The notes below the pieces were generated by a model. It worked only from the letters and a program-made list of their open reading frames with translations, had not been told where the DNA came from and made no database searches. Below are positions 1 through 6,123 of a stretch of 6,123 nt of DNA, in pieces (positions within the stretch are counted from its first letter, which is position 1; the number at the start of each line of letters is the position of its first letter). The translations under genes were made by a program, and so were the position numbers. The DNA comes from Ignavibacteriales bacterium (lineage in GTDB: Bacteria > Bacteroidota > Ignavibacteria > UBA10030): assembly GCA_016207365.1 (NCBI GenBank), contig JACQPU010000215.1, positions 1-6,123 on the forward strand. The letters run 5' to 3'.

Positions 1-231
1 ATGTTTGCAACACCAAGCATGGGACTCCTCTTCCTGAACGAATACGATCCGTTCGATACGACGCACAAAATCGCTTCTGCCCTCAACGTGTTCTCCGTAT
101 GGCAGGCCGTGGTGATCGGCATCGGTATTAGCACGATTTCCGAAAAACCGACACGGACCGGAATCTCGATCGCTGTGATCCTCTGGGCAATCTGGGTCGC
201 GATCGGAATCCCCCTCGGCCTCATCCGCTAG
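1..231 (+). CDS. Membrane protein C-terminal part, probably Yip1 family (5' end cut by window)
   Basis: The frame is open from the first base to a TAG stop at 229-231, giving 76 residues. It opens with ATG at base 1, but that is probably an internal Met because the window edge cuts the gene. Two hydrophobic stretches are visible, about residues 28-46 (around VFSVWQAVVIGIGIS) and 55-73 (ISIAVILWAIWVAIGIPLGL). They are joined by a short polar loop, SEKPTRTG. The preceding loop LNEYDPFD, then a helix starting NVFSVWQ with a GIG motif, resembles the end of Yip1-domain integral membrane proteins found in Bacteroidota/Ignavibacteria. Their bacterial function is poorly known. The gene ends 11 bp before a strong terminator and converges on the kinase gene. 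The membrane protein call is firm; the family name is recognition from memory and less sure. Confidence 0.6.
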   Translation: MFATPSMGLLFLNEYDPFDTTHKIASALNVFSVWQAVVIGIGISTISEKPTRTGISIAVILWAIWVAIGIPLGLIR

Positions 232-242
232 TCCTCAGAAAA

Positions 243-275
243 CCGTCCGAGGGCAACCTCCGGGCGGATTTCTTT
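243..275. terminator. Bidirectional intrinsic terminator between convergent genes
   Basis: Bases 243-252 (CCGTCCGAGG) pair with 257-267 (CCTCCGGGCGG) around a GCAA tetraloop (GNRA type), giving ten pairs with one bulged C (260) and one G-T wobble (246/264). On the plus strand the stem is followed by ATTTCTTT (268-275). On the minus strand it is followed by TTTTCTG (complement of 236-242). It can therefore end both the upstream plus-strand membrane gene and the minus-strand kinase transcript, whose stop lies at 366. A second, weaker stem follows: 277-282 (CCGTCC) with 295-300 (GGACGG), loop 12 nt. It reuses the CCGTCCG sequence of the first stem. Confidence 0.75.
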
Positions 276-365
276 CCCGTCCGTTTCACGAGTGGGACGG
301 ACCTTCTCTTCGCATCGTGAACTTCGTTCAACGCGTGAAAGTTCAGGAATGTACTGAGAGGAACG

Positions 366-2042
366 TCAGGTGGCGGGAAACAACATGCGGATGGTCGTGC
401 CTTTGCCCATTTCGGAATCGATTTCGATTCTCCCCCGGTGATCGTCGATGACCTTCTTCACGATCGCCATCCCCAAGCCCGTGCCGTGCTTCTTTCCGTA
501 AGTCATGAATGGCTCAAAAATTCTCTTCTTCACTTCCTCGGGCATTCCCGTTCCTGAGTCGACGAATTCGATCTTTACAAATCCGTCGCTGGGCCCGGTC
601 CGGACCGTTAACGTTCCCCCCTGGGGCATGGCATCGCGAGCGTTGCTGGCAATGTTATAGAACACCCGTACGACCTTATCGCGATCGAGCTTGACTTGGC
701 CCTTGAAGTTCGTTTCTCGTACAAGCGCCACGTTGTTCTTCGTGAGGTCCTTCTCGATGAAGCCCAGCACATTGTCCATGACTTCGGAGAATTCGACTTC
801 GGCGACGTTCAAAGAGCTTACACCGCGTGTGAAGTCGAGGATTTCCTGGGTCATGTTGACAAACCGATCGACCTGATGAATCATCTCGTCCGCCAGTTTC
901 GCTGCCTCTTCATTTCCCGATTTTTTCTTCATCACCTGGGCATAGACACGGAGAGTACCCATAGGATTTTTGATGTCATGGATGATCGTCGAAGCCATGC
1001 GTCCAACTGCGGACAAGCGTTCGTTGGCCACCATTTCCTGTGCCAAACGCGCGTTCTCTATGGCAACCGAGGCGTGTGCTGAGAGCGCGTCGATGAACTG
1101 CTCGTCTTCCTTCCCAAACGCGCCGTCTTTTTTGTTCAATAACTGGAATACCCCAATGATCTTGCCGTCTTTGTTTTTCATGGGCATGCATAACATGTTA
1201 TGCGTGCGATAGCCCGTTTTCTTGTCCACCTCCGGATTGAAGCGGGAGTCATTGTAGGCATCCGGGATGTTGATGATTTCACCTGTCTCGGCGACAAAAC
1301 CCGCCAGCCCTTTTCCGACCGGCAGACGGATTTCCACCATGTTCTCTCCCTGAAGTACCTTGGACCATAGTTCTTTCTTGATATCGTCGACGAGGTAGAG
1401 GGTTCCCCGGTCTGCATCGATGCTTTTTGTCGCAGCATCAAGAATGCGACCGAGCAATTTGTCGAGATCCAGCGTGGAATTAATGTTCTTGGAGGCTTCG
1501 ATGAGCTTCTGGAGCCTCGCAAAGCTGGAGTTCGATTCTTCTCGCTGCAACTCCAGTTTCTGGACGACGTTGTCATTTGCACGGCGGAGCCGTGTGCACA
1601 GCTCCCTTAGGAGATTCTGAGCCAAGGCAGATTGCTCACGAAGCGCCTTGTCGAACTCTTTCTTGGACAGGGCGAAGACAGCGCAATCTTCCACACAAAT
1701 CACCCGGGCAGATCGCCGGTGACCATCGACGACCGACAATTCACCGACCACATTGCCGCTGCCGATGACGTTCAGCACCGTTTCATCCCCGAACCGCGTC
1801 ACGCGGGAAACCTTCACTGACCCTTTTTCAATAAAATACACCTTGTCCGGCTTGGTATCGATATCGAGAAGGATGGCACCGGCTGCGTGATGTTCCTCTA
1901 TCATCGAGGACGCGAGCGCGCGGAGTGTGGCTTCGTCCAGGTTCTTGAATACAGCCGACGCCTTCAAGGCTTCCATCTGGCGCGAACCATGGACGGCGGG
2001 TGCCGGCTTCCTGGATTTTGTGGCTGATGATTTGGCTTTCAT
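366..2042 (-). CDS. Sensor histidine kinase with cNMP-binding and GAF domains
   Basis: A cytoplasmic two-component sensor with no membrane segment, 558 residues from the start chosen here. Domain order: basic, low-complexity N-terminus (1-25); cyclic-nucleotide-binding (CAP effector) domain about 30-135, with GELS (E101) and RRSA (R110) at the phosphate-binding cassette; helical linker 150-185; GAF domain about 186-333; HisKA with phospho-acceptor H355 in IIHDIKNPM; HATPase with N-box N463/N467 (YNIASNARDA), G1 box DSGTGMP (495-501) and G2 box GTGLGMA (520-526). All catalytic boxes look intact. The HDIKNP box resembles NtrB/ZraS-type kinases. No response regulator is adjacent, so its partner is unknown. 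The frame stays open up to 2135, giving 31 more residues, but a consensus promoter at 2083-2111 lies in that extension, so ATG 2042-2040 is preferred (ATG at 1976 is possible). No Shine-Dalgarno is seen. Confidence 0.93.
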   Translation of the reverse strand: MKAKSSATKSRKPAPAVHGSRQMEALKASAVFKNLDEATLRALASSMIEEHHAAGAILLDIDTKPDKVYFIEKGSVKVSRVTRFGDETVLNVIGSGNVVGELSVVDGHRRSARVICVEDCAVFALSKKEFDKALREQSALAQNLLRELCTRLRRANDNVVQKLELQREESNSSFARLQKLIEASKNINSTLDLDKLLGRILDAATKSIDADRGTLYLVDDIKKELWSKVLQGENMVEIRLPVGKGLAGFVAETGEIINIPDAYNDSRFNPEVDKKTGYRTHNMLCMPMKNKDGKIIGVFQLLNKKDGAFGKEDEQFIDALSAHASVAIENARLAQEMVANERLSAVGRMASTIIHDIKNPMGTLRVYAQVMKKKSGNEEAAKLADEMIHQVDRFVNMTQEILDFTRGVSSLNVAEVEFSEVMDNVLGFIEKDLTKNNVALVRETNFKGQVKLDRDKVVRVFYNIASNARDAMPQGGTLTVRTGPSDGFVKIEFVDSGTGMPEEVKKRIFEPFMTYGKKHGTGLGMAIVKKVIDDHRGRIEIDSEMGKGTTIRMLFPAT

Positions 2043-2082
2043 CGAAGGCCAGGAGAGTGGGAGGTTGAGGGCATTGCGCCGC

Positions 2083-2111
2083 ATTATACCAAGATTCGCC
2101 GATTTAGTCAA
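2083..2111 (-). promoter_or_regulatory. Sigma-70-type promoter of the histidine kinase gene
   Basis: Read on the minus strand, TTGACT (2111-2106) is followed by a 17-bp spacer and TATAAT (2088-2083). The -10 is preceded by TGG, which makes an extended -10 (TGnTATAAT). The -35 matches consensus at 5 of 6 positions, the -10 at 6 of 6, and the spacing is optimal. Transcription would start near 2076, leaving a leader of about 34 nt before ATG 2042. The upstream candidate starts at 2135 and 2084 would lie outside this transcript. Confidence 0.75.
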
Positions 2112-2155
2112 GCAATGCTCGACGGAGGCGCTCATCGCATCGATAACGTCATTTA

Positions 2156-2184
2156 TTGCATTTCCCTGAATTTTTGTCTACCAT
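2156..2184 (+). promoter_or_regulatory. Weak candidate promoter for the waaA-larC-priA row
   Basis: TTGCAT (2156-2161) and TACCAT (2179-2184) are separated by 17 bp, matching consensus at 3 and 4 of 6 positions, in the most AT-rich part of the divergent spacer. The start would fall near 2191, about 60 nt before ATG 2251. The same stretch holds AATTTTTG (2169-2176), one mismatch from the TAnnTTTG -7 element of Bacteroides, so a different sigma type is an alternative reading. A promoter must lie in this divergent spacer, but this placement is uncertain. Confidence 0.3.
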
Positions 2185-2250
2185 GGGTTGCTTCGTGACC
2201 TCCGTGCCGCCTCACAACCACATGATCTTCTGATCCTTCCGGCGACTTTC

Positions 2251-3543
2251 ATGCAACGTTTCTGGATGATGGTGTACAATGTTGTTGCCATCCCCGGATT
2301 CTGGCTCTTTTTCCGCATCGGGGCTCTTTTCAGAGCAAAGGTCCGTCGCGGTATCGAGGGTCGAAAGGGCCTTCTTGACCGACTCGAGGGTGAGATCCGT
2401 CATCTCAAACGGAAGCGGCGTATCTGGTTCCATTCGTCCTCCCTCGGCGAATTCGAACAAGCGAAGCCGATTATCGCGGCATTACGAAAATCCGCGACCG
2501 ACGCTGATATCATCGTCACGTTCTTCTCTCCATCGGGCTATGAACATGCACGAAACTACAAACTTGCGGATCTTATCACCTACATTCCGTTTGATACTGC
2601 CGCAAATGCCAAACGATTTCTTGATCTTGCACGTCCCGATGCGGCAATCATGGTTCGGTACGACATTTGGCCAAATCATATCTGGGAACTGGCGCGACGC
2701 AAGGTCCCGGCACTTATAGCCAATGCCACGCTTCGGGCTTCTTCAATGCGGCTCCGGTGGCCATTCAGAAGTTTCCACCGGCACGTGTATGCATCGCTCA
2801 CGTCCATTCTGGCCGTCTCTGATCACGATTTAGAGTCCTTCCGGAGATTTGGTCTGACCGACACGGAACTGACGGTTGTCGGAGAGACGAGATACGATCA
2901 GGTGTTGCAGAGAAGTGAAGAGGCGAGGACCCGGCATGTTATTCCGAGACCTCTTCTCCACAGGCGGCGGGTATTTGTTGTCGGAAGCAGCTGGGAGGAG
3001 GATGAAGATGTGGTGCTTCCGGCGTTCCGGAGAATAGCTAGGACAGATCCTCAGGCCCTGATGATTCTCGTGCCTCACGAGCCAACCGTTGAAACGCTCG
3101 AGCGATTGGAGGTGCGCCTCACATATCTCGGCATGCGGACCATACGGTTTTCCGATCTGAACGATTACCAGCACGAGCCTGTTATCCTTGTTGACAGCGT
3201 TGGAATTCTCGTCCCTCTGTATCAGTATGCCCATGTGGCGTTCGTGGGCGGTAGTTTCCGTCAGGGAGTACACAATGTGCTTGAACCTGCAGTGTACGGA
3301 ATCCCAGTTCTCTACGGACCAAAGCATGAAAACTCCCGCGAAGCTATTGAACTTGCCTCCCGGGGCGGCGGGTTCGTCATTCGGGACGAGAAGGAATGCC
3401 TGAGAACACTCGATAGGCTTTTCACAAACAAGAAACTCCGTGAACGCGCCGGGGCCAGGTCAATGGCTCTTGTTCAAGAGAACATTGGGGCGACAGAGCG
3501 ATTCCTTGAATATTTGCTTCCTCTTTTGAATCGTGTGCCATGA
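2251..3543 (+). CDS. waaA: 3-deoxy-D-manno-octulosonic acid (Kdo) transferase
   Basis: Transfers Kdo from CMP-Kdo to the lipid A precursor at the inner face of the cytoplasmic membrane, the first step of LPS core assembly (GT30 family). From ATG 2251 it has 430 residues, the usual length. An N-terminal hydrophobic anchor lies at about 7-25 (MVYNVVAIPGFWLFF). Then come IWFHSSSLGEFE (58-69), where E67 matches the catalytic Glu of the family's SVGE motif; MVRYDIWPN (134-142) in place of the proteobacterial ETELWPN; GETRYD (211-216); GSSWEEDE (245-252); and the donor-site segment GGSFRQGVHNVLEPA (333-347) followed by GPKHEN (356-361). These variants fit Bacteroidota-type WaaA. The frame also allows a TTG at 2188, but the 21 extra residues lack family character; ATG 2266/2269 are shorter alternatives. 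No Shine-Dalgarno is visible. Its stop overlaps the larC start. Confidence 0.93.
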   Translation: MQRFWMMVYNVVAIPGFWLFFRIGALFRAKVRRGIEGRKGLLDRLEGEIRHLKRKRRIWFHSSSLGEFEQAKPIIAALRKSATDADIIVTFFSPSGYEHARNYKLADLITYIPFDTAANAKRFLDLARPDAAIMVRYDIWPNHIWELARRKVPALIANATLRASSMRLRWPFRSFHRHVYASLTSILAVSDHDLESFRRFGLTDTELTVVGETRYDQVLQRSEEARTRHVIPRPLLHRRRVFVVGSSWEEDEDVVLPAFRRIARTDPQALMILVPHEPTVETLERLEVRLTYLGMRTIRFSDLNDYQHEPVILVDSVGILVPLYQYAHVAFVGGSFRQGVHNVLEPAVYGIPVLYGPKHENSREAIELASRGGGFVIRDEKECLRTLDRLFTNKKLRERAGARSMALVQENIGATERFLEYLLPLLNRVP

Positions 3544-4703
3544 GAATTGCCTATCTCGATACTATCGGAGGTATCAGCGGCGACATGGTCCTGGGGGCCT
3601 TTGTCGGTGCGGGAATGCCCTTGGAAGAACTCTCCGCCCGACTTCGTGGACTTCATCTGACTGACTTTGAACTCGCTGCATCTCACATCGAGAGGAGTGG
3701 CATTGTCGCCACAAAGCTTGATGTCATTGTTTCTCGTGACCAGCATCGTCATCGCAACCTGAACGATATCAGGAAGATCATCGGAGCGGGCGATCTCTCC
3801 CAGGCGGTTCGATCAAATGCCATTGCCGTGTTTGAACAGCTTGCGGTGGCGGAAGCGCGTGTGCACCGGTCTACACCCGAAACGATTCACTTCCATGAAG
3901 TGGGCGCGGTTGATTCGATTGTTGACATTGTCGGCACAGCAATCTGTCTTGAGTATTTCAACATCGGAGATGTCTATTCTTCGGCGGTAAAGGTGGGCAA
4001 TAGCGGATTCATCGAGACTCAACACGGAGCAATGCCGATTCCGACTCCGGCGACCGTGGAGATCCTCAAGGGATATCCGACTGTGCTCACCGACGTTAAG
4101 GCGGAGCTTACCACTCCGACTGGCGCCGCGATCGTGAAGACCCTTTCGAAGGGTACGCTTTCCATGGAGCGGTTCAAGGTTGAGGCGATCGGATACGGTG
4201 CGGGGTCACGCGAAATCGCGGAGCTTCCGAACCTGCTCCGCGTCATGGTCGGGGAACTTGAACCGGGATATGCGGGGGATGAGTTACTTACAGTGGAGAC
4301 CAACATCGACGACATGAATCCGGAGGTGTATCCGTATGTCATCGAGCGACTGTTGGAATCCGGCGCACATGACGCCTATGTGATTCCCGTGCTCATGAAA
4401 AAAGGACGACCCGGCGCGTTGCTTTCTGTGCTGTCAGAACGATCGAAACTTGACATCGTACTGAACATCCTCTTTCGCGAAACCACAACGCTCGGGGTCA
4501 GGATTCAACCGGTGGAAAGAAAGAAGCTTGGGCGCGCATCCAAGACCGTCGCGACAACGTTTGGGATGGTGAAGGTAAAGGTCATTCAGCGTGAATCGGG
4601 CGGGACACTTGTTCCGGAGTTTGAGGAATGTAAGAGGATCGCGCGGGAGAAGAATTTGCCGCTTATTGAAGTGTATAAGAAGATTGAGAAAGAGATTAGT
4701 TGA
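3540..4703 (+). CDS. larC: Nickel-pincer cofactor biosynthesis protein LarC (nickel insertase)
   Basis: LarC performs CTP-dependent nickel insertion to finish the nickel-pincer nucleotide cofactor of LarA-type lactate racemase and related racemases/epimerases. The 387-residue protein shows the family's opening (AYLDTIGGISGDMVLGA, 4-20), an HRHRNL segment (69-74), IHFHEVGAVDSIVDIVG (116-132) and a GAMPIPTPAT segment (163-172). The C-terminal LarC2 (CTP-binding) half carries ETNIDDMNPE (253-262), MKKGRPG (286-292) and ETTTLGVR (314-321). Both halves lie in one uninterrupted frame, unlike Lactobacillus plantarum, where larC1 and larC2 are joined by ribosomal frameshifting. The ATG overlaps the waaA stop (ATGA, 3540-3543) and has no Shine-Dalgarno, which indicates translational coupling. 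No larA, larB or larE lies in the window, so the enzyme using the cofactor is not visible. Identification is firm. Confidence 0.93.
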   Translation: MRIAYLDTIGGISGDMVLGAFVGAGMPLEELSARLRGLHLTDFELAASHIERSGIVATKLDVIVSRDQHRHRNLNDIRKIIGAGDLSQAVRSNAIAVFEQLAVAEARVHRSTPETIHFHEVGAVDSIVDIVGTAICLEYFNIGDVYSSAVKVGNSGFIETQHGAMPIPTPATVEILKGYPTVLTDVKAELTTPTGAAIVKTLSKGTLSMERFKVEAIGYGAGSREIAELPNLLRVMVGELEPGYAGDELLTVETNIDDMNPEVYPYVIERLLESGAHDAYVIPVLMKKGRPGALLSVLSERSKLDIVLNILFRETTTLGVRIQPVERKKLGRASKTVATTFGMVKVKVIQRESGGTLVPEFEECKRIAREKNLPLIEVYKKIEKEIS

Positions 4704-4707
4704 AAAT

Positions 4708-4747
4708 ACGAAACAACGAAGGGACGAATCAACGAAACAGCGAACCA
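4708..4747 (+). repeat. Five 8-bp ACGAA-type tandem units
   Basis: The core ACGAA recurs at exact 8-bp spacing at 4708, 4716, 4724 and 4732, with a fifth variant copy, GCGAA, at 4740. The three bases between cores are ACA, GGG, TCA, ACA and CCA. The array starts 4 bp after the larC stop and fills most of the gap to priA. It is a degenerate short-period repeat of unknown role, possibly one member of a genome-wide interspersed family. Confidence 0.75.
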
Positions 4748-4760
4748 TTCGTTGACTCGT
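4724..4760 (+). promoter_or_regulatory. Imperfect inverted repeat (hairpin) just before the priA start
   Basis: ACGAATCAACGAA (4724-4736) pairs with TTCGTTGACTCGT (4748-4760) at 12 of 13 positions, with an 11-nt loop. The left arm is made of two of the 8-bp repeat units; the right arm is an inverted version of them. The stem ends 6 nt before the likely GTG start of priA, so in mRNA it could mask the ribosome-binding region. No U-run follows on the plus strand, so it is not a typical terminator. The structure is seen; the regulatory role is inferred. Confidence 0.5.
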
Positions 4761-4766
4761 AACCTT

Positions 4767-6123
4767 GTGTCCTCTACGCTCGCCGATATTGCTCTTCCTG
4801 TTCCCATTAACCGCCTCTTCACGTATCGCATTCCGCCCGAATTTGCCTCTCTGATTTCCCCGGGGAAACGAGCCCTCGTACCATTCGGTAGCAAAGTCTT
4901 GACCGGTATTGTTGTGGGATTCCCGACATCCACAACAGTCAAAACTTTGAAGTCCATCAAGGACGTTCCGGATGATGTTCCAACGTTCTCCGACGAGCTT
5001 CTCCAGGTCACGCGCTGGATTTCAGAATACTACGGTGTTCCCTGGGGCGAGGTATTAAAGGCTGCCACTCCGCAGGGATTCGCGTTTGAGAGCAGGCGTC
5101 GCGTATCGCTTCTGGTTTCATTCGACAAAGCACAAGCCGAGTTGAAACGGGCGCCCAAGCAACTTAAGATCATCCACGCTCTTTCCGACGGTCCGCACAC
5201 TGTTTCCGCCCTCCAGAAATCGCTGAAATCCCGCGGGATCCATTCTGAACTCCGCGAACTCGAGCGTCGGGGATGGGTTACGATTGAAGAACAGATCCCC
5301 GAGCCAAAGGCGAGGCCGCGATTTGAGACTGTTGCCCATCTTGTTCCTGATTATCAAGCTGTACTAAAGACACTCTCACGCCAGCTTTCGGAAAAACAGG
5401 CAAAGGTGCTCGAGGCCCTTGAGAAGGCAGAAGGAGAAGCCCGGACAACGGATCTGTTGAATCGCACCGGCGCGGCCTTGTCGACCTTAAAGACGCTTGG
5501 CGTCAAAGGGCTTCTTGAATTGCGCCAACGTGAGGTTCTTCGCCGCGATGAAATTGATGAACCCGGCCCAGCCAACCACGTTCACCTCAACGCTGCCCAG
5601 CGTTCAGCACTCGAGACTGTTCTGAATGGCGTAAAGGCAGGGAAATATGGAGCGTTCCTTCTGCATGGCGTTACGGGCAGTGGCAAGACCGAGGTGTACA
5701 TCGAAGCAATCCGTGACATCTTGAGTCGCGGTAAAACGGCGATCGTTCTTGTACCCGAGATCTCCCTCACACCTCAAACCGTCCGAAGATTTCGCGTGCA
5801 TTTTGGCGATCGGGTTGCGGTGATGCACAGTCAGATGTCCATTGGCGAGCGATTTGACGCGTGGCGTCTGGCGCGCGACGGCAAGGTCTCCATTGTCATC
5901 GGTCCACGCTCCGCGATCTTTGCGCCGTTGGCAAATCCTGGACTCCTTGTGGTCGATGAGGAACACGAAGCATCCTACAAGCAATTCGATGCAGTTCCCC
6001 GCTACAACGCGCGCGATGTCGCCGTGTACAGGGCATCCCTTGCAAACGCTGTCGTGATCCTCGGCTCTGCAACACCGTCTGTTGAAAGCTACTACAATGC
6101 CGAGTCCGGCAAATACACGCTCC
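4767..6123 (+). CDS. priA: Primosomal protein N' (replication restart helicase PriA), 3' end cut by window
   Basis: PriA recognises stalled or repaired replication forks, unwinds DNA 3' to 5' and starts primosome assembly to reload the replicative helicase. About 452 residues are present and the frame continues past the edge. Seen in order: N-terminal 3'-DNA-binding domain beginning ADIALPVPINRLFTYRIP (6-23) with SPGKRALVPFG (31-41); a winged-helix-like region about 105-260; Walker A GVTGSGKT (301-308); motif Ia LVPEISLTPQ (328-337); IGPRSAIFAP (378-387); DEEH box (397-400); motif III GSATPS (433-438). The zinc-binding cysteines and C-terminal helicase lobe lie beyond the window. No ATG exists near the start: GTG 4767 places five residues before the conserved ADIALPVP, as expected, while TTG 4752 is an alternative. 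The frame is the same as larC's and open since its TGA. There is no Shine-Dalgarno; the start sits just after a repeat/hairpin. Confidence 0.93.
   Translation, partial: MSSTLADIALPVPINRLFTYRIPPEFASLISPGKRALVPFGSKVLTGIVVGFPTSTTVKTLKSIKDVPDDVPTFSDELLQVTRWISEYYGVPWGEVLKAATPQGFAFESRRRVSLLVSFDKAQAELKRAPKQLKIIHALSDGPHTVSALQKSLKSRGIHSELRELERRGWVTIEEQIPEPKARPRFETVAHLVPDYQAVLKTLSRQLSEKQAKVLEALEKAEGEARTTDLLNRTGAALSTLKTLGVKGLLELRQREVLRRDEIDEPGPANHVHLNAAQRSALETVLNGVKAGKYGAFLLHGVTGSGKTEVYIEAIRDILSRGKTAIVLVPEISLTPQTVRRFRVHFGDRVAVMHSQMSIGERFDAWRLARDGKVSIVIGPRSAIFAPLANPGLLVVDEEHEASYKQFDAVPRYNARDVAVYRASLANAVVILGSATPSVESYYNAESGKYTL

Noticed and set aside
318..330. Small hairpin TGAAC-TTC-GTTCA as a terminator for the kinase gene
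   Set aside because: It has only five pairs and no adjacent T-run; the structure at 243-275 is far stronger.
696..1082. 128-residue plus-strand frame opposite the kinase gene
   Set aside because: It is antisense to the HisKA/HATPase coding region and shows no recognisable domain; the minus-strand protein has every conserved kinase box.
1178..1582. 134-residue minus-strand frame overlapping the kinase in another frame
   Set aside because: It is an out-of-frame shadow of the GAF-coding region with biased, low-information composition.
2188..2250. TTG 2188 as the waaA start
   Set aside because: The extra 21 residues have no family character, while ATG 2251 starts just before the membrane anchor as is usual for WaaA.
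2830..3327. 165-residue minus-strand frame opposite waaA
   Set aside because: It is antisense to the conserved glycosyltransferase C-terminal half and has no family features of its own.
4250..4320. Possible larC1/larC2 programmed frameshift site
   Set aside because: Both halves of LarC read through in one frame with conserved motifs either side, so no frameshift is needed.
4701..4703. TGA between larC and priA as a recoded sense codon giving a fusion
   Set aside because: waaA and the kinase also end in TGA at sensible family lengths, LarC ends at its normal length, and priA has its own plausible GTG start.
4586..5011. 141-residue minus-strand frame spanning the larC-priA junction
   Set aside because: It is antisense to two well-supported genes and has no recognisable motif.
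5604..5984. 126-residue minus-strand frame opposite the priA Walker region
   Set aside because: It is antisense to the intact PriA Walker A and DEEH motifs, so it is a shadow.

Overview
The window looks like an ordinary chromosomal region of a Gram-negative bacterium. It carries a Kdo transferase (WaaA), which makes lipopolysaccharide core. The WaaA motif variants (RYDIWPN, GETRYD, GSSWEEDE), the Yip1-like membrane protein, the cNMP/GAF histidine kinase and the lack of clear Shine-Dalgarno sequences together suggest the Bacteroidota/Ignavibacteria side of the FCB group. That placement is an inference from remembered family patterns, not from a search. One caveat is that the clearest promoter is a textbook TTGACT-17-TATAAT, which is not the pattern classically described for Bacteroides.

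Layout. At the left edge, on the plus strand, is the C-terminal part of a small membrane protein (probably Yip1 family). It ends at 231 and is followed by a strong hairpin terminator (243-275) with T-rich tracts on both sides. Converging on it from the right is a minus-strand hybrid sensor histidine kinase (cNMP-binding, GAF, HisKA, HATPase). Its promoter at 2083-2111 lies inside the longest possible reading frame, so translation probably starts at 2042 rather than 2135. A divergent spacer of about 208 bp then leads to a plus-strand gene row: waaA (about 2251-3543), larC (3540-4703, ATGA overlap with waaA) and priA (from about 4767, running off the right edge).

How the genes relate. waaA and larC are almost certainly co-transcribed and translationally coupled. 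priA follows 63 bp later without an obvious terminator, but an 8-bp-period ACGAA repeat and a 13-bp imperfect hairpin sit just before its probable GTG start. The three jobs (LPS core assembly, nickel-pincer cofactor synthesis, replication restart) are not biochemically linked, so this looks like a housekeeping run rather than a dedicated system. I see no mobile elements, CRISPR, RNA genes or defence genes. The points most worth a second look are the kinase's possible double cyclic-nucleotide sensing, its corrected start, and the repeat/hairpin before priA.
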